From NCBI RefSeq assembly GCF_007859815.1, contig NZ_SJPH01000003.1:619864-683863 (forward strand): DNA of 64,000 bases. The letters run 5' to 3'. The translations under genes and the position numbers were made by a program. A model generated the notes under the pieces. That model was not told the origin of the DNA. It made no database searches and saw nothing but the letters and a program-made list of their open reading frames with translations. Below, one piece after another: positions 18,339-27,851 of the stretch (its first letter is position 1; each line of letters starts with the position of its first letter). The DNA is from Botrimarina hoheduenensis (GTDB lineage Bacteria > Planctomycetota > Planctomycetia > Pirellulales > Lacipirellulaceae).

Positions 18339-20375
18339 CTACGCGTACAGCGACGCCACGGCGTGGGTCGCCCACGCGGCCACATAGGCCAACAGGCTCA
18401 TGTAGCCCAACTGAAAGAGGGGCCACTTCCAGCCGCCGGTCTCGCGCCGAGTGACGGCTTGCGTAGGCAGGCACTGCATGGCCAGCACATAGAAAACCAG
18501 CAAGCTCAGGCACGTGGCGGTTGTGAAGACCGGCTTGCCGGCGGGGTCGGTAGCGGTCGAGAGCGCGTCAAGAAGCGACGCCTCGTCCCCCTCCTCTCCC
18601 AAGCCGTACAAGATCGAGAGCGTTGAAACGATCACCTCGCGTGCGGCGAACGAAGTGACCACGCCCACCGTCATCTTCCAGTCGAATCCCAACGGCTCGA
18701 AGACGGGCTGCATCAGCCCTCCCAACCTTCCTACCAGTGACCGCTCGAGCGACCGCTGCGCTAGCAGGGCTTCGGCCTGGTCGGTTTGGCCCGCTGCTTC
18801 GAGCGTTGCTACCGCCTGTTGATCGGTAGCCGGAAGATCCGCCAGATCGGTCTTCGGGTAGGTCGCAAGCACCCACAGGACGATCGAGATCACAAGGATC
18901 GTGGTCCCGGCATTCTGCACAAACTGCCAAGCGCGATCGACGGTCTCCAACAGCGCGTTGCGGATCGAAGGGAGCCGATAGTTCGGCAGCTCGATCACCA
19001 GCGGTCGGCTTTCGCCCGGCAGGATGGTGCGTTTCAGCGCCCAGGCCACCGCGAGTGCCGCGACGACGCCCAACGCGTAAGCGCCGGTGAAGGTCAGTGC
19101 CGCCGCCACGGGACGGTTGGGCAGCAGCATGGCGACCACCATCGCATACACCGGCACGCGGGCCGAGCAACTCATCAGCGGTGCCACGAGGATTGTCACG
19201 AGCCGATCGCGGCGGTCATCAATGACGCGTGTTGACATGATCGCCGGAATGGCACAAGCGTGGGCCGAGAGCAGCGGCACAAAGGCCTGCCCGGGCAGCC
19301 CAACGCGTTGCATGAGTCGGTCCATCACGAGCGCCGCCCGCGCCAGGTAGCCCGACTCCTCGAGCAGCGCCAGTAAAAAGAAGAGCAAACAGATCTGTGG
19401 CAAGAAGACGAGCATCCCGCCGACACCGGCGATGACGCCATCGACCACCAAACTTTTTAGGTCTCCCTCGGGGAGCCAAGCCCCCACCGACTCGCCCGCC
19501 CAACCGAACAGCCCGTCGATCAGGTCCATCGGAACGGTTGCGATCGAGAAGATCGCCATAAAGACGCCGAACATCAGCAACGCAAAGGCGATAAGCCCGC
19601 CCACGCGGTGTGTCAGCACCCGATCGAGCGCGTCGGTCACGCGGCTCGACGCGTTCAGATCGCCCGAAAGCGTGTCAGCCCGAACCGACTCGGCCCAGTT
19701 GAAACGCGAGGCGTAGCCGCACCCGCTGCAACTGATGCACGCACAAGCCGCGTCGTCCAGCATCGGCAAGCGCTGTTCGTCGGCAAGCGACTGGATCGCG
19801 ATCACCAGATCATCGATCCCGTCTCCCGTGCGTGCCGAGACCCTCACCACAGGACACCCTAGCCGGCCGCTGAGTTTCTCCAGATCGAGCCGCAGACCGA
19901 GCCGCTCGGTCAAGTCGCTCATGTTGAGCGCCACCAGTGTCGGCTTGCCCAAGGCGATGGCCTCGAACGCCAGCGGCAGGTTGCGCTCAAGATTGGTAGC
20001 ATCGACGACAATCACGATCGCCTGGGGCCGGGCCTCTCCCGGGTGCTCTCCGAGGAGCACGTTGCGCGCGATCGCCTCTTCGGGCGTAGTGGTTTCGAAG
20101 CTGTAGAGGCCCGGCAGGTCGATCACCTGCAGCGGCGTCTTGCGCAGCGGCCGGCGTGTCGAGGGCTTCAGTTGACCGCGGCGATGCTCAACCGTGGTGC
20201 CGGCAAAGTTGGCCGTGTGCGCCCGGAGTCCGGTGAGGCGGTTGAAAAGCGACGTCTTGCCGGCGTTCGGATTGCCAACCAGCGCGATGGTCGCCCCGTC
20301 GGTCGCCGACGCCGGGGTAGCTAGGCCAACCGTCGCGGTCTTCGGCAAGTCGGGATTCGATTGGCCGACACTCAC
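18339..20375 (-). CDS. feoB: FeoB, ferrous iron transporter, 678 aa
   Basis: An inner-membrane Fe(II) transporter with an N-terminal G protein domain. G1 is GNPNAGKT (34-41), G3 is DLPG (86-89), G4 is NMSD (151-154) and G5 lies around SAR (180-182). The membrane part begins near residue 255. It contains the two Gate motifs, the second around AREVIVSTL, and the cytosine-free core found in FeoB. An unusual cluster CACISCSGCG, with four cysteines at 211-219, lies in the cytosolic linker between the G domain and the membrane part. The start is a GTG at 20375. feoA lies 36 bases upstream on the same strand, forming feoAB. Confidence 0.95.
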   Translation of the reverse strand: MSVGQSNPDLPKTATVGLATPASATDGATIALVGNPNAGKTSLFNRLTGLRAHTANFAGTTVEHRRGQLKPSTRRPLRKTPLQVIDLPGLYSFETTTPEEAIARNVLLGEHPGEARPQAIVIVVDATNLERNLPLAFEAIALGKPTLVALNMSDLTERLGLRLDLEKLSGRLGCPVVRVSARTGDGIDDLVIAIQSLADEQRLPMLDDAACACISCSGCGYASRFNWAESVRADTLSGDLNASSRVTDALDRVLTHRVGGLIAFALLMFGVFMAIFSIATVPMDLIDGLFGWAGESVGAWLPEGDLKSLVVDGVIAGVGGMLVFLPQICLLFFLLALLEESGYLARAALVMDRLMQRVGLPGQAFVPLLSAHACAIPAIMSTRVIDDRRDRLVTILVAPLMSCSARVPVYAMVVAMLLPNRPVAAALTFTGAYALGVVAALAVAWALKRTILPGESRPLVIELPNYRLPSIRNALLETVDRAWQFVQNAGTTILVISIVLWVLATYPKTDLADLPATDQQAVATLEAAGQTDQAEALLAQRSLERSLVGRLGGLMQPVFEPLGFDWKMTVGVVTSFAAREVIVSTLSILYGLGEEGDEASLLDALSTATDPAGKPVFTTATCLSLLVFYVLAMQCLPTQAVTRRETGGWKWPLFQLGYMSLLAYVAAWATHAVASLYA

Positions 20376-20411
20376 GCTGCGCTACCCGGCCGTATGGCCA
20401 CTTGGGAATAC

Positions 20412-20681
20412 CTACGCCGCGAACAGTCGCACCGAGTCGATGAGGCGGCGAGAAACACCGATCCGCGAGCCCAGCACGCGGAGCACCCAGGCGTCTCCTT
20501 GGCGGAGCACCTCGACCCAGCGACCCTCGCAAACACCCAACGCCTTGAGCCGGACAACGTCCTGCGAATCGCCCACGATCCGCGCGACCCGGGCCCGGGA
20601 GCCAACGCCAAGCTGCGACATGCAGACTTCGGCGGTGCTGACCGTGCTACGGACTTCAGCGGGGACAACGGAGGCAGGCAT
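20412..20681 (-). CDS. feoA: FeoA domain protein, 89 aa
   Basis: A small cytosolic SH3-like protein that assists FeoB. The sequence LGVGSRARVARIVGD starts the FeoA barrel and VLRVLGSRIGVSRRL the conserved final strands. The ATG at 20681 gives 89 residues; an internal ATG at 20621 would give 69, a little shorter than most FeoA. Neither start has a strong ribosome-binding site. It is the first gene of a feoA-feoB operon, and iron-responsive control is expected. Confidence 0.85.
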   Translation of the reverse strand: MPASVVPAEVRSTVSTAEVCMSQLGVGSRARVARIVGDSQDVVRLKALGVCEGRWVEVLRQGDAWVLRVLGSRIGVSRRLIDSVRLFAA

Positions 20682-20772
20682 CTGCTCGCTCGCAAACGTC
20701 GGGGGGATTCGTGCTATCTGCTCGGGGATATCGGCTTATTTCGCCGTGTTTCAGGAGACTAAGTCCACTACT

Positions 20773-20787
20773 TGAGAACCAGTCTCA
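20773..20787. promoter_or_regulatory. Palindrome upstream of feoAB, possible metalloregulator site
   Basis: TGAGA, five bases, then TCTCA forms a perfect 5-5-5 inverted repeat about 92 bases upstream of the feoA ATG. It lies in the only non-coding stretch that can hold the feoAB promoter. Fur and DtxR-type repressors bind palindromes in such places. The sequence does not match the textbook Fur box, so this is a guess from position and symmetry. Confidence 0.3.
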
Positions 20788-20928
20788 TGCCCTTGCAAGG
20801 TTACCTTAGCCCTGTCGGCAAAGCTCTACAAGGCGGCCAAATGCCGCAGAGGAACCGTTTTAGCAAATTTCCGCTACTTGTTCTGCGGAAATTGTTTCGA
20901 TCCCGCCAGACGAGAGCAGCCCACCGGC

Positions 20929-21879
20929 CTAGTCGGCTCCGCCCGGCTTGGCTGCTGCGCGCTCAGGCCATACCGCGATCAGGCCAGCCGCCAGCACGCA
21001 GGCTGCCGCAGGAGCGATCGCCGCCGGGGGAACTTCGTCGAGCATGAGCCATGCAAACACGGCGGCGAACAGGAATTGGGTCATGTTAAGCACCGACACA
21101 ACCTGCCCCCGTAAATGACGTATCGCCGCCAGAAGGGCCGAGTGGCCGATCAGTGTTGGCACCACGGTGAGCAGAACGACCCACAGCCACTCGCGGCTCC
21201 AATCGATCGGCTCCCCCGCGGTCAGGGGGGTGCAACCCAACGCCGTCAACGCCGCCGCCCCGTACAGAGGGGTGATAAACAGCAGGTGAGTCGGATGGTG
21301 CCGAAAGCGGCGCCCGAGTGTCAGATAGACAGCAAACAGCAGCATCGAGCCAAAGCAGATCCAGTCTCCTAGAAAGGTCTCGGCCGAGGCGTGGTAGTCG
21401 GAAACGAAGAGGATTGCCAACCCCATCAGCGCGATCGCGGTGGCGAGGATCTCGCGCCGAGTTACGTGTTCGCGAGAGAGCACGGCCAGCAGAAACGGAG
21501 TCGCCAGCGGCGTGAGATTGACGATCAGCGTGCCGTTGCTCGCCAGCGTCATGCGGGCTCCGAAGATCCAGCTGATGAAATGAGCGGCGAGAACCGCCCC
21601 CGGAATACACGCGTCGCGCAGATGGGTCCAATTCAGCACGGACCAATGCTTGCGAGCGTCGCGCAGGGCGAACGGGGTCAGCAGCGCCGCCGCCAAGCCT
21701 AACCGCAGGGCGGTCAGCAAGACGGGATCGATCGCCGAGAGCTTGATCCAGAGCACCGAGGTGGAGCACGCCATGACGCCCGCCAAGACCAGCATCAGCG
21801 GAGCGATCTGAGACGGGGCCGGCGTCGCCATGGCGAGTGGCTCGCCGGAGACGGCGATCGAAGCGGAGGGCTCAGACAT
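20929..21879 (-). CDS. EamA/DMT-family permease, 316 aa
   Basis: An inner-membrane drug/metabolite transporter superfamily protein with ten predicted helices as two EamA repeats. The first repeat begins at [21 protein letters not shown] and the second at [20 protein letters not shown]. The substrate is not predictable. The ATG at 21879 is within the last codons of ychF (shared bases ATGTCTGA), so translation is probably coupled to that gene. Confidence 0.85.
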   Translation of the reverse strand: MSEPSASIAVSGEPLAMATPAPSQIAPLMLVLAGVMACSTSVLWIKLSAIDPVLLTALRLGLAAALLTPFALRDARKHWSVLNWTHLRDACIPGAVLAAHFISWIFGARMTLASNGTLIVNLTPLATPFLLAVLSREHVTRREILATAIALMGLAILFVSDYHASAETFLGDWICFGSMLLFAVYLTLGRRFRHHPTHLLFITPLYGAAALTALGCTPLTAGEPIDWSREWLWVVLLTVVPTLIGHSALLAAIRHLRGQVVSVLNMTQFLFAAVFAWLMLDEVPPAAIAPAAACVLAAGLIAVWPERAAAKPGGAD

Positions 21880-22963
21880 TGAAGAGGAAGTGACAGATAT
21901 CACCGTCTCGCATGCGGTACTCTTTTCCCTCGACACGCAGCTTGCCCGCGTCGCGGATCGCCTTCTCTGATTTGTGCTCAACGAGGTCATCCAAGGCGTA
22001 GACCTCGGCCCGGATAAAACCGCGTTCAAAGTCGGTGTGGATCACCCCCGCCGCCTGCGGGGCGGTAGCGCCGATGGCCACGGGCCACGCCCGCACCTCT
22101 TTTTCACCGGCGGTGAAGTAACTCTGGTAGCCGAGCAGCTTGTAGATCGCGCGGGCAAGGACCGCCAACGCCGGCTCCTCGAGTCCGACGCTCTGGAGCA
22201 TTTCGGCACGGTCTTCAGAGTCGAGTTCGGCCAACTCGGATTCGAGTCGTGCGCAGACGGCAACGACCTCTCCCCCTTCCGCCGCGGCGCGCTCGCGCAC
22301 GCGTGTCACATGCTCGCCCGTGCCGGCGAGGTCGTCTTCATCGATATTCGCGATATAGAGCACACGCTTGCTGGTGAGTAGTTGCAACTCGCGGAGCGCC
22401 TTGGCGGCACCCGGGTCGTCGTAAGAGAGTCCGCGCACCGGTTCGCCAGCGGCGAGGCGTTGCTCGCAGGCGGCCAGGATCTCGAGCTTGCGGGCAGCCT
22501 CTTTGTCGCCCGTCCGGGCCGTCTTCTTTGCCTTGACGACTTGTGACTCGACCGACTGCAGGTCTGCCAGCATCAGCTCGGTGTCGATCGTCTCGATATC
22601 GCGGATCGGGTCCACGGACCCTTCGACGTGCGTAATGTCCGGGTCCTCAAAGCACCGGACCACGTGCGTAATCGCGTCGACATTGCGGATATGGCTGAGG
22701 AATTGGTTGCCAAGGCCCTCTCCTTCGCTGGCTCCCCGGACGATGCCGGCGATATCCACCAGCTTCAGAACGGCCGGGATGACCTTTTGGGTGGCGATGT
22801 ACGACTGGATGGTTTCCAGCCGCGGATCGGGGACCGCGACGGCACCAACGTTGGGCTCGATCGTGCAGAACGGGTAGTTCTCACTCGCGATGCCCGCCGC
22901 GGTTAGCGCGTTGAAGAGGGTGCTCTTGCCGACGTTCGGCAGACCAACGATGCCTGCTTCCAT
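21872..22963 (-). CDS. ychF: YchF, redox-regulated Obg-like ATPase, 363 aa
   Basis: A universally conserved translation-associated P-loop NTPase that prefers ATP. G1 is GLPNVGKS at residues 7-14, followed by [13 protein letters not shown]. The characteristic [20 protein letters not shown] runs through G3. The NIDEDD stretch replaces the canonical NKxD. The TGS domain ends in the usual [14 protein letters not shown]. Length equals the family norm of about 363. Longer upstream in-frame starts were rejected because the family begins exactly at MEAGIVG. Confidence 0.96.
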   Translation of the reverse strand: MEAGIVGLPNVGKSTLFNALTAAGIASENYPFCTIEPNVGAVAVPDPRLETIQSYIATQKVIPAVLKLVDIAGIVRGASEGEGLGNQFLSHIRNVDAITHVVRCFEDPDITHVEGSVDPIRDIETIDTELMLADLQSVESQVVKAKKTARTGDKEAARKLEILAACEQRLAAGEPVRGLSYDDPGAAKALRELQLLTSKRVLYIANIDEDDLAGTGEHVTRVRERAAAEGGEVVAVCARLESELAELDSEDRAEMLQSVGLEEPALAVLARAIYKLLGYQSYFTAGEKEVRAWPVAIGATAPQAAGVIHTDFERGFIRAEVYALDDLVEHKSEKAIRDAGKLRVEGKEYRMRDGDICHFLFNV

Positions 22964-23197
22964 GTGCCTGTTACGCCTTGACCGTGGGGGTTTGGTGCCC
23001 TGCGGGGCACCGAATTGCCCGATTCTAGGCGACCACCCCCCCCTGCGACAGCGACTCCCGGGCGACCACCCCCCCGGTGGAATTACCCGCGTGGCCGCCG
23101 GACGATCCAACCGCCATAATAGGCGTAGCTAAGGGCGAGCCCCCGACCGCTGTTTTCACCTTGCTCAGCCCCTCTCCGACCTTGCCTGATAATCGCT

Positions 23198-25279
23198 ATG
23201 ACCTCTTTTGGAATGCTCGCCCGCCTGCCCCTTCGCGGGCGTTACGTGTCGAATCTGCTGGGGAGTGTCGTGGCCAGCCTCGCCATCCTCGGCGGTTTGC
23301 CGGCCACAACGGTCTATGCGGAGCCCGCCGCCGCCGCGGAAGCGCCGGCAGGCAAGGCTCCCGTCGATGAGGCACCCGCGGAACCTGCCCCGTCCGACAT
23401 TGCCCCGCTGACGGAAGATGATGTGCCGTTGGTGGAGGAAGACGTTCTGACGGAAGAGGACCCGCTCAGCGTTGCGCCGATCGAGGTCGGAGACGCGGTC
23501 CCGTTGGACGACGAGACCGACGGCGGGGTGATCGCCCCCAAGCCGTTGCCGGGTGCGCCCCCCAAGCCCGACGCCGAGGACGCCGGCCAGGCGATGCTCG
23601 ATCAGGCGCTCGAGATCAAACTCACAGCCGACAGCCTTGAGGATCTGAACGAGGTCGTGGACTTGCTCGACGAGGCGCTCGAAGCAGGCCTCGATGACGA
23701 CAACGTTGACTTTGCCGAGCAGGTGCTCGTGGCCACCCTCGTTCAGAGAGCAAATCTTTATGCGCGGTTGGTGCTGCAACAGCAGGTTGCCGATCCCCGC
23801 CGCGACCCGCGGTGGCTGAAGGTGCGACAAGACGCGCTCACGGACCTGATGCGAGCGGTCAGCCTTGATGAAGATCAAGTCGAGGCCTGGATGCTCATCG
23901 GCCGGTTGCAGTCCGTGAAGCCGGGCAACGCCAGCGAGGCTCGCCGCGCGCTCGGCAAGGTGATCCGCTATGCCGAGGCGGCCGCGGACGATCCCACGGT
24001 GGAATCGGTTTCGGAAGATCGATTGGCGCAAGCGTATGCGCTGCGCGGCGAATCGCAAAAGAACGCTGCGGATCAGCTCGCGGACTTTACAAAGGCTCTC
24101 GAATTAGCCCCCGATCGGGTCGAGTACCGGCTGCTGCGTGCTCGGTTGTACCAGGCGACCGGTCGCCCCGAGGATTGCTTGGTCGATATCGAAGAGGCGA
24201 TCAAGATCGCCCCGGATGATCCCCGCGCACACGAGCTCCGTGCGCTCGCGCTGTTGATGCAGGACAATCTGGACGACGCGCTGAAGAGCTTCGATCGGGC
24301 ATCGGAACTGGCTCCTGATGCGGTGAGCCCCTACCACTACCGCGGGGAAATCTACAGCCGCAAGGGCGACCTGCCCGCGGCGATCGAGCAGCTCGACAAG
24401 GCGCTCGAGATCTCGCCCAACAATCTGGCTTCGCTGCTCATCCGGGCGGAGCTGTTGACGCTGGCGGAGGAACACGAACGCGCGCTGGCGGATATCGACT
24501 CGGCCCTCGCCCAGCAGCCGGGCTTGGTCCGCGCGCACCTCATGCGGGTCAGGGCGCTCGACGCACTCGACCGCGGTGACGAGGCGATTGCGGTTCTAGA
24601 ACGTCTGGCAAAACTTGCCCCCGACCGAGCTGATTTACAGCTTCAGCTTGCGGCTTATTACGTTGATCAAGAGATGATCGAGCCCGCCATCGCGACCCTC
24701 ACGCGCGTGATCGAGCTCGAACCCGAGAGCGTGATGGCGCTCCGCCTGCGGGGCGATATGTACTTGTTGCTGGGCAAGCACGCCGAGGCACTGGTCGATT
24801 TCGCCGCCGCGCTCGAGATTGCTCCGGCTGACTCGGGGCTCCTCAACAATATGGCGTGGACGCTCGCGACCAGCCCCTTCGAAGACGTACGCGATGGCGC
24901 GCGGGCCCTGGAGCTCGCCGAGCAAGCCTGTGCCGTGACCAACCACGAGCAGGCACACATTCTGAGCACGCTGGCCGCCTCGCACGCCGAAGCCGGAGAC
25001 TTTGAGGGGGCGATTCGCTGGAGCACCGAAGCGGTCAAGAAAGCCAGCGAGGCGAGCGAGGCGGACCGCTACGACGGTCAGCTTGAACGCGAACTGGAGG
25101 CTTATCGCCAGGGGCAGCCGTGGCGCGAACTCCAAAAACCCGGCGATGCCGGATTCTCGGGCCCCGCTAACGACCCGCGTGCGCAGGGTCCCTCAGAGGT
25201 GGAGTTTCCCGCCGCCCCGCCCGAGCCGGCAGACGCCCAAGAGCAGCCCGCTTCGCCCGGACGCACGATTGATTTCTAA
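23198..25279 (+). CDS. Exported tetratricopeptide-repeat protein, 693 aa
   Basis: A signal peptide (hydrophobic LLGSVVASLAILGGLPATTV, cleaved near YAEP) is followed by an acidic, alanine/proline-rich linker of about 100 residues. Roughly ten TPR units follow from about residue 290 to 600, each with the W/L-G-Y-A-F spacing, for example YHYRGEIYSRKGDLPAAIEQ. The C-terminus is proline-rich. It is presumably a periplasmic scaffold. It is divergent from ychF. The start at 23198 is the first ATG; an ATG four codons later would serve equally. Confidence 0.82.
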   Translation: MTSFGMLARLPLRGRYVSNLLGSVVASLAILGGLPATTVYAEPAAAAEAPAGKAPVDEAPAEPAPSDIAPLTEDDVPLVEEDVLTEEDPLSVAPIEVGDAVPLDDETDGGVIAPKPLPGAPPKPDAEDAGQAMLDQALEIKLTADSLEDLNEVVDLLDEALEAGLDDDNVDFAEQVLVATLVQRANLYARLVLQQQVADPRRDPRWLKVRQDALTDLMRAVSLDEDQVEAWMLIGRLQSVKPGNASEARRALGKVIRYAEAAADDPTVESVSEDRLAQAYALRGESQKNAADQLADFTKALELAPDRVEYRLLRARLYQATGRPEDCLVDIEEAIKIAPDDPRAHELRALALLMQDNLDDALKSFDRASELAPDAVSPYHYRGEIYSRKGDLPAAIEQLDKALEISPNNLASLLIRAELLTLAEEHERALADIDSALAQQPGLVRAHLMRVRALDALDRGDEAIAVLERLAKLAPDRADLQLQLAAYYVDQEMIEPAIATLTRVIELEPESVMALRLRGDMYLLLGKHAEALVDFAAALEIAPADSGLLNNMAWTLATSPFEDVRDGARALELAEQACAVTNHEQAHILSTLAASHAEAGDFEGAIRWSTEAVKKASEASEADRYDGQLERELEAYRQGQPWRELQKPGDAGFSGPANDPRAQGPSEVEFPAAPPEPADAQEQPASPGRTIDF

Positions 25280-25284
25280 CCGGC

Positions 25285-26037
25285 TCAGGCCGCCGGCACG
25301 CGGCTGTTTTTGTCCGTGTCCGCCGGTACGCCAGCCGGTAGATTGACGGAGTCGATGGCCTCGATCAGCTCCAGCTCCAGCGCCTGCAGCGCGTCGAGAT
25401 AGTAGTGGTTGTCGCCCGGTTCATCGAACCACGCCTGGGGGATCGCCGTCTGCTCGGCGTAGATCGCGCGGAAGCGCGCTAGCTCGCGATCGTCGGCGCT
25501 GAAGTTTCCTTCGGGCAGATAGTCGTTCACATGCACCGAGAGCAGCGTGTTGGGCGTGGCGCTGCGGCGGCCCGTCGCGCCCGCCAAGATCACCGTTCCG
25601 GCCGAGTAGCAGCCTCCTGTGGCGACCACATTCACGCGCGGCGAGATCGAGCGCATGGTGTCAACGATCGCGAATGCCGCGTCGAGCCATCCGCCGGGTG
25701 TCGAAAGATACAAGGTGATTGGGGCGTCCGGATTGGCGGCGGCAAGATACCGAAGTTCGCGGATCACCCGCGCGGCAACGCGTTCGTTCATGCCTTCGGT
25801 AACAATAATCATACGATCCGCGAGCAGCGGATCGCTGGTGTTGAGCGGGGGAGCTCCGTAGCCGGATTCGTTGAACCGATCGAAGAGCTGATCGACGAGG
25901 GGCTCCGCCAGGTACTCGGGTCCGCCCGCCACGTCGATTGCCTCGATAACGCGCATCAGAAGCCGACCGGCGTTAACGCCGACAAACCCCACGACCAAGG
26001 TGAGGGTCACGAGGCAAATTTTTGTCACGGTACGCAT
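25285..26037 (-). CDS. Membrane-anchored ClpP-like serine protease, 250 aa
   Basis: The central part follows ClpP: PITLYLSTPGGWLDAAFAIV matches the ClpP strand and GG loop. Ser145 in GGCYSAGTVI lies where ClpP has its nucleophile, His169 in LLSVHVND matches the catalytic histidine, and Asp205 in AWFDEPGD matches the acidic residue. Unlike housekeeping ClpP, it has an N-terminal hydrophobic segment (about residues 7-27), so it should face the periplasm or be anchored. No ATPase partner is nearby. The ATG at 26037 places the anchor at the N-terminus. It ends five bases after the TPR gene stop on the opposite strand. Confidence 0.75.
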   Translation of the reverse strand: MRTVTKICLVTLTLVVGFVGVNAGRLLMRVIEAIDVAGGPEYLAEPLVDQLFDRFNESGYGAPPLNTSDPLLADRMIIVTEGMNERVAARVIRELRYLAAANPDAPITLYLSTPGGWLDAAFAIVDTMRSISPRVNVVATGGCYSAGTVILAGATGRRSATPNTLLSVHVNDYLPEGNFSADDRELARFRAIYAEQTAIPQAWFDEPGDNHYYLDALQALELELIEAIDSVNLPAGVPADTDKNSRVPAA

Positions 26038-26147
26038 CACCACAGGATACGGGGGTGTCAAGAAAAGGGGGAGGAGAACGGCAGAGTGGTTCAACGGATC
26101 AACTTGCACGGTGACCTGCCCGGGCCACGACACTCGTGGCCCGCGCA

Positions 26148-27545
26148 ATGCCTTCGTACTATCATCAGGCCGTGAAACTTCCACCCTACGCCAGCCGTCG
26201 CGACGAGGCCATTGCCTGGCTCTACAGCCGGATCAATTATGAGACGAGCACGCCGATCCCCTACAGCGAGCAGGGGCTGAAGCTTGAGCGGATGCGGGAG
26301 CTCGCCGCGCGGCTCGGTAACCCCCAGGACCGACTGCGGATCGTCCACGTGGCCGGCACCAAGGGTAAGGGATCGACCGGGGCGATGATCGCCGCCGCCT
26401 TACGGGCCAGCGGCCAGCGTGTCGGAGTGTATAGCTCGCCGCACTTTGATCGCCTTGAAGAGCGTTTCGCGATCGACGGTCAGCCCTGCTGTGCCGAAGC
26501 CCTTGTGCGGCTTGTCTCTGGCGTACGCGAAGCGGCCGAAGCCATGGACGCCAGCGCGGCGGGCCCGACTTTCTTTGATCTGACGACCGCAATGGCGCTG
26601 CAGCACTTTGCTGATCACGCGGTCGACTGGGCCGTCATTGAAGTGGGGCTGGGCGGCCGGCTCGACTCGACGAACATCGTGACGCCCGAGGTGGCGGTCA
26701 TCACGAGCATCAGTTTCGATCACACGCGGCAGCTTGGTAATACGCTCGCGCTGATTGCCGCAGAGAAAGCCGGCATCATCAAGCCAACGATCCCGATCGT
26801 CAGCGGTGTGGTTCAAGCCGAACCGGCGGCGGTCATTCGGCAGATTGCCGGTGAGCGTTCCGCGCCGCTCTTGCAGCGGAACCGCGACTTTCACCTTGAG
26901 CGCCGTGGCGACGCCTGGTCCTACAGGGGATTAACCGGTACGGGCGACATCGAGCTTATCGAACCCGTACGCCCCTTGCTGCCGGGTTTCGCCCAGGCCG
27001 AGAACGCCGCCACGGCGCTGGCAACGCTGGGGCTGCTCGCCGAGCACGACTCGCGGATTACGCCCGCTGCCCGCAGCGCGGGGGTGGCCACGGCCCGGTT
27101 GCCAGGCCGACTCGAGCGCTTCCCCGGCGAGCCGCTGGTGGTGATCGACGGGGCCCACAACGACGCTTCGGTTGCCGCTTTGGTTGACGCGCTTGACGCG
27201 TTGTGCGCGGGGATTCCTGCGGAGCGCAGGGTTTTGATGATCGCGATCGCCGCCGACAAAGATGTCGGGGCGGTGCTCGCCCCGCTTGTGCAACGATTTA
27301 GTCAGATCGTCGCGACGAGGTTCGTCGATAATCCGCGAGCGCTCGCGCCGGGAGCGTTGGAGAACAAGGTGCGTGAAATCGCCGGCGACGGAGTCGCTTG
27401 CCAGACCGCCGCTGATCCAGCGGCTGCCTACAAGTTGGCCACCCGGCTAGCCGGGCGTGCGGGAGCTGTGGTGGGCACGGGGTCGTTGCTGTTTGCTGCT
27501 GAAGCGCGGCGCCTGGTTGTTGCCGAACGAGGCGCGCCCCCTTAG
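26148..27545 (+). CDS. folC: FolC, folylpolyglutamate/dihydrofolate synthase, 465 aa
   Basis: A cytosolic Mur-ligase-family enzyme that adds glutamate to dihydropteroate and folates. The ATP loop is GTKGKGST at residues 70-77. The HF-R-E-R loop (SSPHFDRLEERF), the central EVGLGGRLDSTN and the SISFDHT motif are all present. The C-terminal domain carries DGAHNDAS. The ATG at 26148 is preferred over a GTG four codons upstream. The gene is divergent from the ClpP-like protease gene. Confidence 0.94.
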   Translation: MPSYYHQAVKLPPYASRRDEAIAWLYSRINYETSTPIPYSEQGLKLERMRELAARLGNPQDRLRIVHVAGTKGKGSTGAMIAAALRASGQRVGVYSSPHFDRLEERFAIDGQPCCAEALVRLVSGVREAAEAMDASAAGPTFFDLTTAMALQHFADHAVDWAVIEVGLGGRLDSTNIVTPEVAVITSISFDHTRQLGNTLALIAAEKAGIIKPTIPIVSGVVQAEPAAVIRQIAGERSAPLLQRNRDFHLERRGDAWSYRGLTGTGDIELIEPVRPLLPGFAQAENAATALATLGLLAEHDSRITPAARSAGVATARLPGRLERFPGEPLVVIDGAHNDASVAALVDALDALCAGIPAERRVLMIAIAADKDVGAVLAPLVQRFSQIVATRFVDNPRALAPGALENKVREIAGDGVACQTAADPAAAYKLATRLAGRAGAVVGTGSLLFAAEARRLVVAERGAPP

Positions 27546-27555
27546 GCCGCTTCAG

Positions 27556-27575
27556 GGCACCGCTGCAGCGGTGCC
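27556..27575. terminator. 20-bp perfect palindrome between convergent genes
   Basis: GGCACCGC, loop TGCA, GCGGTGCC: an uninterrupted palindrome located 10 bases after the folC stop and 24 bases beyond the end of the opposing 83-residue gene. The position suits a bidirectional terminator, though neither side carries a strong T-tract. Confidence 0.5.
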
Positions 27576-27599
27576 TCAACGAGTGGAAGTCGACGCGAA

Positions 27600-27851
27600 T
27601 CAGATGCCCGAGTCTGCCAGCAAGGCCTGACCCAACGGCGTGTGGGCGTGCGAACTCAGATCGATCGCGGTTCCGGCGTTCTGCTCTTGCCTAACCTCGT
27701 CTTGAAGCTGCTCGATCAGCGAACGGATGTGTGGATCGGCCCAAGGAAGCAGGTCGCTGGGGCGGAAGCGTGTTGTCGAGCGCTCGGGCATGCCTTCCAA
27801 TTCGGCGGAGGCGACCATAACAACGCAGCGAATCTTGCTAGCAGTAACCAT
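27600..27851 (-). CDS. Small protein of unknown function, 83 aa
   Basis: I do not recognise a named family. A hydrophobic start (IRCVVMVASAELEG) precedes the FRPSDLLPWADPHI stretch, an amphipathic helix (RSLIEQLQDEVRQEQ) and a short tail. It looks like a genuine gene. AAGGA sits at a suitable distance before the ATG at 27851, the reading frame is intact, and an AT-rich upstream region can hold a promoter. The protein has one proline-containing turn and no signal peptide. The function is unknown. Confidence 0.55.
   Translation of the reverse strand: MVTASKIRCVVMVASAELEGMPERSTTRFRPSDLLPWADPHIRSLIEQLQDEVRQEQNAGTAIDLSSHAHTPLGQALLADSGI

Noticed and set aside
23028..23075. Two copies of GGCGACCACCCCCC near ychF's start, suspected as a CRISPR or tandem repeat
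   Set aside because: Only two copies with short spacing, no array, no cas genes.
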